DNA of 5,431 nucleotides from Thermoanaerobaculia bacterium (GTDB taxonomy: Bacteria > Acidobacteriota > Thermoanaerobaculia > Multivoradales > UBA5704): the NCBI GenBank assembly GCA_025937035.1, contig JAICSG010000322.1, positions 1-5,431 of the forward strand. Reading direction: 5' to 3'. Positions 1 to 5,431 of this stretch are shown here, piece after piece (position 1 is the stretch's first letter; every line of letters starts with the position of its first letter). The notes under the pieces were generated by a model. The model did no database searches, was not told where the DNA came from, and saw only the letters and a list, made by a program, of their open reading frames with translations. Both the position numbers and the translations under genes were made by a program.

Positions 1-1
1 C

Positions 2-1882
2 CTGGCCCAGGGCTTCCCCGACCGCGAGGTGAACGCGCTTTTCGCCCTGGGCAGAGCTCACCAGGAGCTCGGGGACTGGCGCGCGGCGCGGGAGGAGCTC
101 GAAAGAGCGCTCTCGCTGGCGCGGTCGCGTGGAGACCGGGCGCGAGAAGCCGAGATCGGCTTAATCCTGGCCTGGGCGGAACGGGACGGCGGCGACCTGG
201 CGGCAGCCCGCGAGCAGGTCCATTCGGCGGTGGAGCTCCTCGAATCGCTGCGCACCCGGGTTCTGGACCCGCGGCTGCGCACCTCGTTCCTGGCCACGAA
301 GCAGGATTTCTACGAGTTTTATATCGATTCCCTGATGTCCTCGCAGAGGCCGTCCGAGGCGCTTCAGATCAGCGAGCGGGCGCGCGCCCGCAGCCTCCTG
401 GATATTCTCACCGAATCCGGAGCCGATCTTCGCAAGGGCGCCGATCCCGCCCTGGTCGATCGCGAGCGCCGGCTGCGCGACCGGATCAACGTCCTGGACC
501 GCAATCGGTTCAATCTCCAGGCCGAAGCGAAGCCCGACCCCCGGAAGCTCGCGGAGGCGGAGCGGCAACTGGAGCAGGCTCTCGACGAGTACAACCAGGT
601 CCAGGCGGACCTGCGGGCCAGCAGCCCGAGCTACGCCGCTCTCACCCAGCCGCAGCCCTTGAGCGTCGCCGAGATCCAGGCCCAGGTCCTGGACGGGAAG
701 GCGCTCCTGCTCGAATACGCGCTCGGCGCGAAACGGAGCTTCCTCTGGGTGGTGACCCCGGATTCCATCCGGAGCTTCGAGCTCCCCCGCCGGGAGCAGA
801 TCGAAAAGACGGCCCGCCGCTACTACGAGCTCCTGACCGCCCGCAACGAACGGAGACCGGCGGAGAGCCTGCAAGCCTGGAAGCAGCGGATCGACCGCTC
901 GGATCAAGACGCCGGGCGGGTTGGACGCGATCTATACCGCCTGCTCTTAGGCCCGGCCGAGCGGCTCCTCGGCGATCATCCCCTGCTGATCGTCGCGGAC
1001 GGCGCCCTGCAATACATCCCCTTCGCCGCCCTGCCGGTCCCCTCGTCGGGCGCTCCGCTGGTGACGCGGCACGAGGTGGTGAGCCTCCCCTCGGCCTCCG
1101 CGCTGGCGGCGTTGCGGCGCGAGGTCCTCGGCCGATCCCGCGCGCCCAAAACCCTCGCCGTGTTCGCGGACCCGGTCTTTCAGGCGACCGATCCACGGCT
1201 GACGCACCGGTCGGACAAGCTGGACAGGATGAGCCTGGCCTCCACGGCCACCCGGGGGTGGGCTCCCACGGAAGAGAGACAGGCCGGGGGCGAGCGCCCC
1301 TCGTTCCGCCGTCTGCTCTCGTCCCGCAAAGAGGCGGAGACGCTCTCTTCTCTCGTCCCCCGGGATCAGCTCTCTCTGGCCATCGGCTTCGACGCCTCCC
1401 GGGCTCGGGCCACCGCTCCTGAGCTCGCTCAATACCGCAACGTCCACTTCGCCACCCACGGCGTTCTCGACAGCCGGCGGCCCGAGCTCTCCAAGCTGGT
1501 GCTCTCGCTCTACGACGAGAAGGGGAAATCCGAGGACGGGTTCCTGCGGCTCAACGACATCTACAGCCTCCACCTCAACGCCGATCTGGTCGTGCTCTCG
1601 GCCTGCCAGACCGCCCTCGGCAAGGAGATCCGGGGGGAGGGGCTCATCGGGCTGACGCGCGGCTTCATGGACGCCGGCGCCGCCCGCGTGGTCGCCAGCC
1701 TGTGGAGCGTCGAGGACCGGGCGACCGCCGAGCTGATGGGGAGCTTCTATCGCGCCATGCTCCGGGAGAAGCTCTCCCCCGCAGCGGCCCTTCGCCAGGC
1801 CCAGATCAAGATGGCGTCGACCCCGGGCCACCAATCCCCTTATTTCTGGGCCGGTTTCGCTCTCCAGGGGGAGTGGAAGTGA
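2..1882 (+). CDS. TPR-CHAT caspase-like protease, 5' end missing
   Basis: The reading frame is already open at the left edge, so the gene starts upstream; a GTG at 29 is inside the TPR region and is unlikely to be the true start. Order of parts: TPR helices at nt 2-260 (LGRAHQELGDW and a second repeat ending VELLESLR), a linker with the ARARSLLDIL motif common before CHAT domains (nt 380-410), a charged coiled-coil-like stretch (nt 450-620), then the CHAT domain from about nt 915 to the stop. The caspase-type dyad is intact: His in HFATHG (codon 1457-1459) and Cys in LSACQTALG (codon 1604-1606), followed by the family block GEGLIGLTRGF and VVASLWSVED. CHAT proteins are clan CD cysteine peptidases; the substrate here is unknown. 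No membrane segment is seen in the visible part, so it is probably cytoplasmic. Its stop overlaps the sigma factor start, placing both in one operon. Family assignment is secure; proteolytic activity is inferred from the dyad. Confidence 0.93.
   Translation: MAQGFPDREVNALFALGRAHQELGDWRAAREELERALSLARSRGDRAREAEIGLILAWAERDGGDLAAAREQVHSAVELLESLRTRVLDPRLRTSFLATKQDFYEFYIDSLMSSQRPSEALQISERARARSLLDILTESGADLRKGADPALVDRERRLRDRINVLDRNRFNLQAEAKPDPRKLAEAERQLEQALDEYNQVQADLRASSPSYAALTQPQPLSVAEIQAQVLDGKALLLEYALGAKRSFLWVVTPDSIRSFELPRREQIEKTARRYYELLTARNERRPAESLQAWKQRIDRSDQDAGRVGRDLYRLLLGPAERLLGDHPLLIVADGALQYIPFAALPVPSSGAPLVTRHEVVSLPSASALAALRREVLGRSRAPKTLAVFADPVFQATDPRLTHRSDKLDRMSLASTATRGWAPTEERQAGGERPSFRRLLSSRKEAETLSSLVPRDQLSLAIGFDASRARATAPELAQYRNVHFATHGVLDSRRPELSKLVLSLYDEKGKSEDGFLRLNDIYSLHLNADLVVLSACQTALGKEIRGEGLIGLTRGFMDAGAARVVASLWSVEDRATAELMGSFYRAMLREKLSPAAALRQAQIKMASTPGHQSPYFWAGFALQGEWK
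1866..1873 (+). promoter_or_regulatory. Ribosome binding site of the sigma factor gene
   Basis: AGGGGGAG lies 5 bases before GTG at 1879. It sits inside the last codons of the CHAT gene and decides the sigma start: the same frame is open further upstream to an ATG at 1702, but that extension lies wholly inside conserved CHAT coding sequence and is low-complexity in this frame. Confidence 0.75.
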
Positions 1883-2481
1883 GCCAGCGCGAGGGCGCCT
1901 CCCGGACCGAGAGGCTCCAGGGCCTGACGCCCGAGGGGTTCGAGGCCCTGCTCGCCCAGCTCGATCCCGATCGCGAAAAGGCCGGCATGCTCTACGAGAC
2001 CATCCGCCGCAAGCTGGTCCGCCTCTTCGAATGGCGCGGGTGCGCCTCGCCGGAGGATCTGGCGGACGAGACGATCAACCGCGTCGCCCGCCGCCTGGGC
2101 GAAGGGGTCGAGCTGCGGTCGAACGATCCCTACGGCTACTTCTGCGGCGTCGCCCATCTCGTCTACAAGGAGCTCCTGCGCCGGGCCTCGCGCGAGCAGC
2201 GGGCTCTGGCGAGCGGCGACTGGCCTCCCGCTTGCGAGGAGGAAGAGCCCTCCGACGTCCGGCTCGACTGCCTCCGCCGGTGCCTGGCCAAGCTCCCGCC
2301 GGACCAGCGCGACCTGATCCTCCGCTATTACCACGGCAAGAGCGACCAGGGAGAGGGCAACATCCGCAACCGCCAGGAGCTGGCCCGGGAGGCGGGGATC
2401 GAGATGAACGCCCTCCGCATCCGCGTTCACCGGGTCCGCCGCAAGCTGGAATCCTGCGTTCAGGCGTGCCTGAGCCACTGA
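1879..2481 (+). CDS. ECF-type RNA polymerase sigma-70 factor
   Basis: This 200-residue protein is a two-domain sigma factor that would direct RNA polymerase to a specific promoter set. Region 2 spans about residues 27-100, with the core-binding helix PEDLADETINRVARRL at 58-73. Region 4 spans about 130-195, with LPPDQRDLILRYYHGK and a helix-turn-helix ending NALRIRVHRVRRKLE. Between the first region 4 helix and the helix-turn-helix is a longer, charged loop (about residues 152-163) than in classic RpoE-like factors. An acidic linker (EEEE near 120) joins the two domains. Seven cysteines (55, 89, 119, 131, 135, 193, 197) are unusually many for this size. The GTG start at 1879 is chosen because of its Shine-Dalgarno and the 4-base GTGA overlap with the CHAT stop, the usual sign of translational coupling. 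Target promoters cannot be read from this window. It could be called simply 'sigma-70 family' by annotation pipelines. Confidence 0.92.
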   Translation: MSQREGASRTERLQGLTPEGFEALLAQLDPDREKAGMLYETIRRKLVRLFEWRGCASPEDLADETINRVARRLGEGVELRSNDPYGYFCGVAHLVYKELLRRASREQRALASGDWPPACEEEEPSDVRLDCLRRCLAKLPPDQRDLILRYYHGKSDQGEGNIRNRQELAREAGIEMNALRIRVHRVRRKLESCVQACLSH

Positions 2482-2556
2482 CCTCACTTCCTGACGGAAA
2501 CGTTTTCCCGGGTTTGGACACTCGTGTTTGAGATCGATGAGGAGGGCTGAAATCCC
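2482..2556 (+). promoter_or_regulatory. Gap between sigma and anti-sigma-like genes with two short inverted repeats
   Basis: This 75-base gap holds GGAAA-CGT-TTTCC (2496-2508; 5-base arms) and ACAC-TC-GTGT (2518-2527; 4-base arms), then the Shine-Dalgarno AGGAGG (2540-2545) 11 bases before the next ATG. GGAAAC resembles the -35 element of many ECF promoters, but no convincing -10 partner at the right distance was found, so an internal promoter or operator is only a possibility. Confidence 0.25.
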
Positions 2557-3453
2557 ATGAAATCCAATCCCACGGACGACGAGCTGCTGAGGAGCTATCT
2601 CCTCGGGGAGCTCAACCCCGACGCGGCGGACGACCTGGAAAGGCGCCTGCTCACGGAGGACGGCCTCTTCGAGCTGTCCGAGGCGATCGAGGCCGATCTG
2701 CTCGCCGAGTATGCTCAAGGGCTTCTCGCCCCCGCGGAGAGGGAGCGCGTCCAGCGTCGGCTCGCCTCTTCTCCCCAGGGGCGGGAGCGCCTGCTCCTGG
2801 CCCATTCCCTGAGCCGTCTGGCAGCCGGAGAGCCGAAGGCGGAGGTCCTCCCCTTCGTCCCACACGCCGCCACGCCATCCCGCCGGCCGATGCTGCGCTG
2901 GGCCGCCCTGGCGGCGGGGCTCCTCGCCGCGGCCGGCCTGGCCTGGCTCACCCTGGAGCAGCCGCGCGCCTATCGGGTGGCCGGGGAGCAGGAACGCCCA
3001 GCGCCGGTGATCGCGGCGGTGCCCCGCGCCCACGAGGTGCCCAAGCCCCCGGCGCCCTCCACTACTCCGCCCCCGGCCCCGACTCCAGCTCCGGAGCCCG
3101 TGAAGGTCGTGTTCCAGCTCGCCCTGACGTCGCTGCGCGGCGCCGAATCCGCGGAGAAGCTCCGGGTCCCGGCCGGCGCGGGAACCGTCGAGCTCCAGAT
3201 CTCCGTCGAAGGGATGGAGGACCTCGCGTCCTTCCACCTGACCGTGCGGAACCGCAAGGCGGAAACCGTCTGGGAGGGCACCGGGCTCAAGCCGAAGAAT
3301 CTCCAGGGCGTCCGTGCCCTCGTCGTCGATCTGCCCGCCGAGCGGCTGTCGGCCGGCGTCTATGAGATCCAGGCCCAGGGCCTGAGCCCCGGAAGCGAGC
3401 CCGAGGACCTGTCTCCTTTGCAGGTTGAAGTCGTGAGAGAAGGGAGAGGTTGA
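2557..3453 (+). CDS. Anti-sigma-factor-like single-pass membrane protein with beta-rich C-terminal domain
   Basis: The 298-residue product has three parts. Residues 1-95 are helical and charged (DELLRSYLLGELNPDAADDLE and following), the kind of N-terminal segment found in membrane-bound anti-sigma factors of this gene neighbourhood type; the zinc-binding HxxxCxxC motif of ZAS anti-sigma factors is absent and the protein has no cysteine at all. One membrane helix follows at about 112-133 (MLRWAALAAGLLAAAGLAWL), preceded by SRR, which predicts the N-terminus inside. A Pro/Ala linker at 162-181 leads to a beta-strand-rich domain (182-298) on the outer side. By position, directly after a sigma factor, and by topology it is likely to hold or regulate that factor; this is inference. 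ATG at 2557 has AGGAGG 11 bases upstream. The outer domain may sense a ligand or cell-envelope state. An alternative is a structural or scaffold protein that does not bind sigma. Confidence 0.8.
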   Translation: MKSNPTDDELLRSYLLGELNPDAADDLERRLLTEDGLFELSEAIEADLLAEYAQGLLAPAERERVQRRLASSPQGRERLLLAHSLSRLAAGEPKAEVLPFVPHAATPSRRPMLRWAALAAGLLAAAGLAWLTLEQPRAYRVAGEQERPAPVIAAVPRAHEVPKPPAPSTTPPPAPTPAPEPVKVVFQLALTSLRGAESAEKLRVPAGAGTVELQISVEGMEDLASFHLTVRNRKAETVWEGTGLKPKNLQGVRALVVDLPAERLSAGVYEIQAQGLSPGSEPEDLSPLQVEVVREGRG

Positions 3454-3456
3454 TCA

Positions 3457-3485
3457 CGACCAACGGCCCCCGTCGACTCTGGTCG
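3457..3485 (+). other. Potential RNA stem-loop upstream of the small protein gene
   Basis: CGACCA (3457-3462) can pair with TGGTCG (3480-3485), and inside it ACGG (3463-3466) can pair with CCGT (3470-3473), leaving an unpaired bulge on the 3' side. It lies in the 60-base gap between the membrane protein stop and the small gene. Without a T-run it is not a terminator; it might mark RNA processing or stabilise the downstream message. Chance pairing in GC-rich DNA is a real alternative. Confidence 0.3.
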
Positions 3486-3497
3486 CGGGATTTACTT

Positions 3498-3504
3498 GGG
3501 AGGA
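3498..3504 (+). promoter_or_regulatory. Ribosome binding site of the small protein gene
   Basis: GGGAGGA stands 9 bases before ATG at 3514, the best Shine-Dalgarno in the window. It supports the ATG at 3514 over an in-frame TTG at 3496, which would place the ribosome binding site within the coding sequence. Confidence 0.75.
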
Positions 3505-3513
3505 ATCTCTGCT

Positions 3514-3804
3514 ATGGACATCACGAATACCACGGATGTGGACACCCAATACAAGGTCACCGGCGGAGGGGGTCCCCCGATGGGCGACGGCCACCACCAC
3601 AACAACGACTTCCCGATGGAAGCGGCCGCGAGCTGGCCCACGCTCCACGCCGGCTCCCAGGTTTCCTACAATCCCAAATCCTCGGGTCCCTGGACGATCT
3701 ACTTCGTCGTTCAAGGCCAGGGGATCACCGTGACCACGGAATCCTCCGACAACCGCCTGACGCTGATGCGGTCCGGCTCCGGCTTCCACGTGCAGGTCGG
3801 CTGA
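3514..3804 (+). CDS. Small soluble 96-residue protein of unknown function in the CHAT-sigma operon
   Basis: I do not recognise a named family. The protein starts MDITNTTDVDTQYKV, has a glycine-rich patch (GGGGPP, 17-22), a histidine cluster (HHHNND, 27-32), and then alternating hydrophobic segments that look like beta strands (GPWTIYFVV at 58-66, ITVTTES at 71-77, RLTLMRSGSGFHVQV at 81-95). There is no signal peptide, membrane helix or cysteine, so it is expected in the cytoplasm as a small beta-sandwich-like fold. The gene is clearly real: strong Shine-Dalgarno, ATG start, and an intrinsic terminator 21 bases after the stop. It is the last gene of the operon that carries the CHAT protease, sigma factor and anti-sigma-like protein. 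That position makes it a candidate protease substrate, regulator or effector, but nothing in its sequence proves any of these roles. The histidine cluster could bind metal. Confidence 0.82.
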   Translation: MDITNTTDVDTQYKVTGGGGPPMGDGHHHNNDFPMEAAASWPTLHAGSQVSYNPKSSGPWTIYFVVQGQGITVTTESSDNRLTLMRSGSGFHVQVG

Positions 3805-3825
3805 CCCGGGACCTTCCGCAACCCC

Positions 3826-3853
3826 AAGGGCGGGCTCTCCGGAGCCCGCCCTT
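3826..3853 (+). terminator. Intrinsic terminator of the CHAT-sigma operon
   Basis: A perfect 12-base-pair stem (AAGGGCGGGCTC, 3826-3837, with GAGCCCGCCCTT, 3842-3853) has a four-base loop TCCG and runs into a T-rich tail (TTTCCATTTCT). It begins 21 bases after the small gene's stop. The stem's flanking A and T bases are too few for good bidirectional action, and no minus-strand gene ends here. Confidence 0.9.
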
Positions 3854-3883
3854 TCCATTTCTAAACGCTGAGTGAAATATTTC
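3852..3883 (+). promoter_or_regulatory. AT-rich patch, possible promoter region of the small membrane protein gene
   Basis: Between the terminator and the gene at 3909 lies the most AT-rich short stretch in the window. TTTCCA (3852-3857) and AATATT (3876-3881) match the -35 and -10 consensus at 4 of 6 bases each with an 18-base spacer. It includes the perfect 10-base palindrome GAAATATTTC (3874-3883). A promoter is needed here because a strong terminator precedes the gene, but these elements are weak matches. Confidence 0.22.
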
Positions 3884-3908
3884 CGGTCCGGCCGTCACTA
3901 GAGGTTGA

Positions 3909-4298
3909 ATGGCCGAGACCCGACGTGTGTCCTCCGCTCGTCCCTCTCCCGCCCGGCACCGGCCTGGGGCCCGCCCCGTCCTTCCCCATCCGCCCCGGCA
4001 CAACCCGTCGCTGCGGGTGCCGTCCGAGGGCCCGCTCGAGCCGCGGCCCCCGGTGCGGGCGGAAGAGCCCACGCCGCCCGAGCCGGTGCCCCGGCCCAGC
4101 CGCCCCGCGCCCGTGCCGCCCCGCACCGGGGCCGAGCAGTTGGTGCTGGCCGTGCTCGTGCTGGGGCTCATCCTCAACGCGATCGCGCTGCTCCGCCACG
4201 CCGCGCTCTCCCGCGCCGACCTGCTGCTCGGCACGACCGTGCTCCTCGCGGGAGTGGCTCTGCTGGTGCTGATGGAGGTCTACCGGCGCACCGGGTGA
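3909..4298 (+). CDS. Small proline-rich protein with two predicted membrane helices
   Basis: The family is not recognised. The 129-residue product has a long Pro/Arg-rich, probably disordered N-terminal half (residues 1-74, with runs such as EEPTPPEPVPRPSRPAPVPP) and two hydrophobic helices at about 78-96 (LVLAVLVLGLILNAIALL) and 105-125 (LLLGTTVLLAGVALLVLM), separated by RHAALSRAD; it ends EVYRRTG. Both tails would probably be cytoplasmic, with a short loop outside, though the loop is also basic. AGAGG at 3900-3904 is 4 bases before the ATG, a tight but workable ribosome binding site. From about codon 30 onward nearly all third positions are G or C, as expected for a real gene of this genome; the first 30 codons fit less well, so a later start is possible. 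It stands alone after the operon terminator and converges on the fumarase gene with 6 bases between stops. Overlapping frames on both strands are open here too, which lowers confidence. Confidence 0.6.
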   Translation: MAETRRVSSARPSPARHRPGARPVLPHPPRHNPSLRVPSEGPLEPRPPVRAEEPTPPEPVPRPSRPAPVPPRTGAEQLVLAVLVLGLILNAIALLRHAALSRADLLLGTTVLLAGVALLVLMEVYRRTG

Positions 4299-4304
4299 GG
4301 GTTT

Positions 4305-5431
4305 TTACCCCCCGGCCCCACCGCCCGCGTGGATGCCCCCCTCCGTCTGCCCCCAGGGGTCGAGCGCCTCCTTGAGCTCGTCCGGCGGCAGGACGTTCTT
4401 CTCGACGCACAGCTCGCGCACCGTCTTGCCCGTCTTCACCGACTCCTTGGCGATCTCGGCCGCGGCGTCGTAGCCGATCTTCGGCACCAGCGAGGTCACC
4501 ATGGCGAGCGACCGCTCGACCAGCTCCTCGCAGCGCTCCCGGTTGGCCTGGATCCCCTCCACGCACTTCTCCGCCAGCAGGGCCGAGGCATTCGCCAGGA
4601 TCTCGATCGACTGCAGCAGGTTGTAGGCGATCACCGGCATCATCACGTTGAGCTCGAAGTTGCCCCCCATGCCGCAGACGGTGATCGTGGCGTCGTTCCC
4701 GATCACCTGGGCGGCCACCATCAGCACCGCCTCGGGGATCACCGGATTGACCTTGCCGGGCATGATCGAGCTCCCCGGCTGCAGGCTGGGGATCGAGATC
4801 TCGCCGATGCCGCAGCGGGGGCCCGAAGCCAGCCAGCGGATGTCGTTGGCGATCTTGGTGAGCGAGGCGGCGATCGTCTTCAGAGCCCCCGAGGTCTCGA
4901 CCGCGGCGTCCTTGCCGCCCATAGCCTCGAAGCGGTTGGGCGCCGGCACGAACGGACAGCCGGTCCGCTCCGCGAGCCGCGAGATCACCTTGTCCGCGAA
5001 GCCCGGAGGGGCGTTGAGCCCCGTGCCCACGGCCGTGCCGCCCAGGGCCAGCTCGGCGAGGCGGGGCTTCACCGACTCCAGGCGCGCCAGGGCATTCTTC
5101 GCCTGCTGCGCGTAGCCCGAGATCTCCTGGCCGAGCCGCACCGGCACCGCGTCCTGGAGATGGGTGCGGCCGATCTTGACCACGCCGTCGAGCTCCTCCG
5201 CCTTGCGGTGAAGGGCCTCGTGGAGCCGCTTCAGGGCCGGCTCCAGCTCCTGGACGATGGCGAGGTAGGCCGAGACGTGGATCGCCGTGGGGATCACGTC
5301 GTTGCTCGACTGGCCGTTGTTCACGTGGTCGTTCGGGTGCACCTTCTTCGCGCCGCGGGCGGCGCCGAGGATCTCGGCCGCCCGGTTGGCGAGCACCTCG
5401 TTGACGTTCATGTTGGTCGAGGTGGCCGAGC
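4305..5431 (-). CDS. fumC: Class II fumarate hydratase (fumarase C), 5' end missing
   Basis: It catalyses the reversible hydration of fumarate to L-malate in the TCA cycle, as a cytoplasmic homotetramer without an iron-sulfur cluster. The visible 374 residues correspond to about residue 98 to the end of E. coli FumC (467 residues), so roughly the first hundred residues lie beyond the right edge. Family marks in order: SATSTNMN at the edge, HPNDHVN and QSSND, GRTHLQDA with the conserved His (codon 5160-5162, E. coli His188), LASGPRCGIGEI, the signature GSSIMPGKVNP (4743-4775) with the catalytic Ser (4770-4772), and GNFELNV. The His in GRTHLQDA (Gln in E. coli aspartase), RCGIGEI and GNFELNV favour fumarase over the related aspartate ammonia-lyase. 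The protein ends in a glycine-rich tail after WGQTEGGIHAG. The ATG at 5411 is internal. It converges with the small membrane protein gene and no terminator fits between them. Confidence 0.93.
   Translation of the reverse strand, partial: SATSTNMNVNEVLANRAAEILGAARGAKKVHPNDHVNNGQSSNDVIPTAIHVSAYLAIVQELEPALKRLHEALHRKAEELDGVVKIGRTHLQDAVPVRLGQEISGYAQQAKNALARLESVKPRLAELALGGTAVGTGLNAPPGFADKVISRLAERTGCPFVPAPNRFEAMGGKDAAVETSGALKTIAASLTKIANDIRWLASGPRCGIGEISIPSLQPGSSIMPGKVNPVIPEAVLMVAAQVIGNDATITVCGMGGNFELNVMMPVIAYNLLQSIEILANASALLAEKCVEGIQANRERCEELVERSLAMVTSLVPKIGYDAAAEIAKESVKTGKTVRELCVEKNVLPPDELKEALDPWGQTEGGIHAGGGAGG

Noticed and set aside
947..1834. Minus-strand open frame of 295 codons inside the CHAT gene
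   Set aside because: Antisense to a clearly conserved CHAT domain; the translation is low-complexity with no family motif.
1702..1878. N-terminal extension of the sigma factor to an ATG at 1702
   Set aside because: The extension overlaps the CHAT active-site half entirely, is Arg/Pro/Gly-rich without sigma similarity, and a good Shine-Dalgarno supports GTG at 1879.
1840..3237. Long open frame of 465 codons on the minus strand
   Set aside because: It lies antisense to the sigma and anti-sigma-like genes, shows no recognisable domain and is explained by strong G/C bias at third positions of the plus-strand genes.
3450..3875. Open frame overlapping the small protein gene in another frame
   Set aside because: TTG start, no fitting ribosome binding site, Arg/Pro-rich translation, and it runs through the terminator stem.
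3861..4199. Minus-strand open frame opposite the small membrane protein gene
   Set aside because: Gly/Arg-rich translation without hydrophobic pattern; the plus-strand frame has a coherent two-helix product and better third-position G/C.
4299..4310. Tiny hairpin GGGT-TTTT-ACCC between the converging stops as a shared terminator
   Set aside because: Only 4 base pairs, overlaps the fumarase stop codon, and has no T-run beyond the stem on either strand.
1..5431. CRISPR array or cas genes that would make this a type III-E locus
   Set aside because: No regularly spaced direct repeats and no cas-like protein were seen; the resemblance to Craspase rests only on the TPR-CHAT and sigma pairing.
1..5431. 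tRNA, rRNA, insertion sequence or attachment site
   Set aside because: No cloverleaf, rRNA-like stretch, transposase or flanking direct repeat was recognised by eye.

Overview
The window comes from a high-GC bacterium with dense, short-spaced genes and strong G/C preference at third codon positions. The gene families (a TPR-CHAT protein, an ECF-type sigma factor whose region 4 carries an enlarged loop, an anti-sigma-like protein with a proline linker and a beta-rich tail) look like those I associate with Acidobacteriota such as Thermoanaerobaculia. That placement is inference from protein style, not a database result.

Layout. From the left edge to about 3854 there is one plus-strand transcription unit of four genes: the 3' part of a TPR-CHAT protein (2-1882), an ECF-type sigma factor (1879-2481, overlapping its predecessor by GTGA), a single-pass membrane protein that resembles an anti-sigma factor (2557-3453), and a small soluble 96-residue protein of unknown function (3514-3804). 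A strong intrinsic terminator (3826-3853) closes the unit. The promoter must lie upstream of the window or at least was not recognised. Next comes a small proline-rich protein with two predicted membrane helices (3909-4298, plus). It converges with a class II fumarase gene on the minus strand (4305 to the right edge, 5' end missing), and the two stop codons are only 6 bases apart.

How the genes may work together. The first four genes form a plausible signalling cassette: a caspase-like CHAT protease with a TPR sensor or scaffold, a sigma factor translationally coupled to it, a membrane-tethered candidate regulator of that sigma factor, and a small cytoplasmic protein that could be substrate, effector or activator. 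This resembles in principle the type III-E CRISPR 'Craspase' circuit, in which TPR-CHAT cleaves Csx30 and frees a sigma factor, but no CRISPR array or cas gene is visible here. The fumarase is ordinary TCA-cycle metabolism and is probably unrelated to the cassette. Every stretch of 300 bases or more is covered by a gene; the longest gap is 104 bases (3805-3908).
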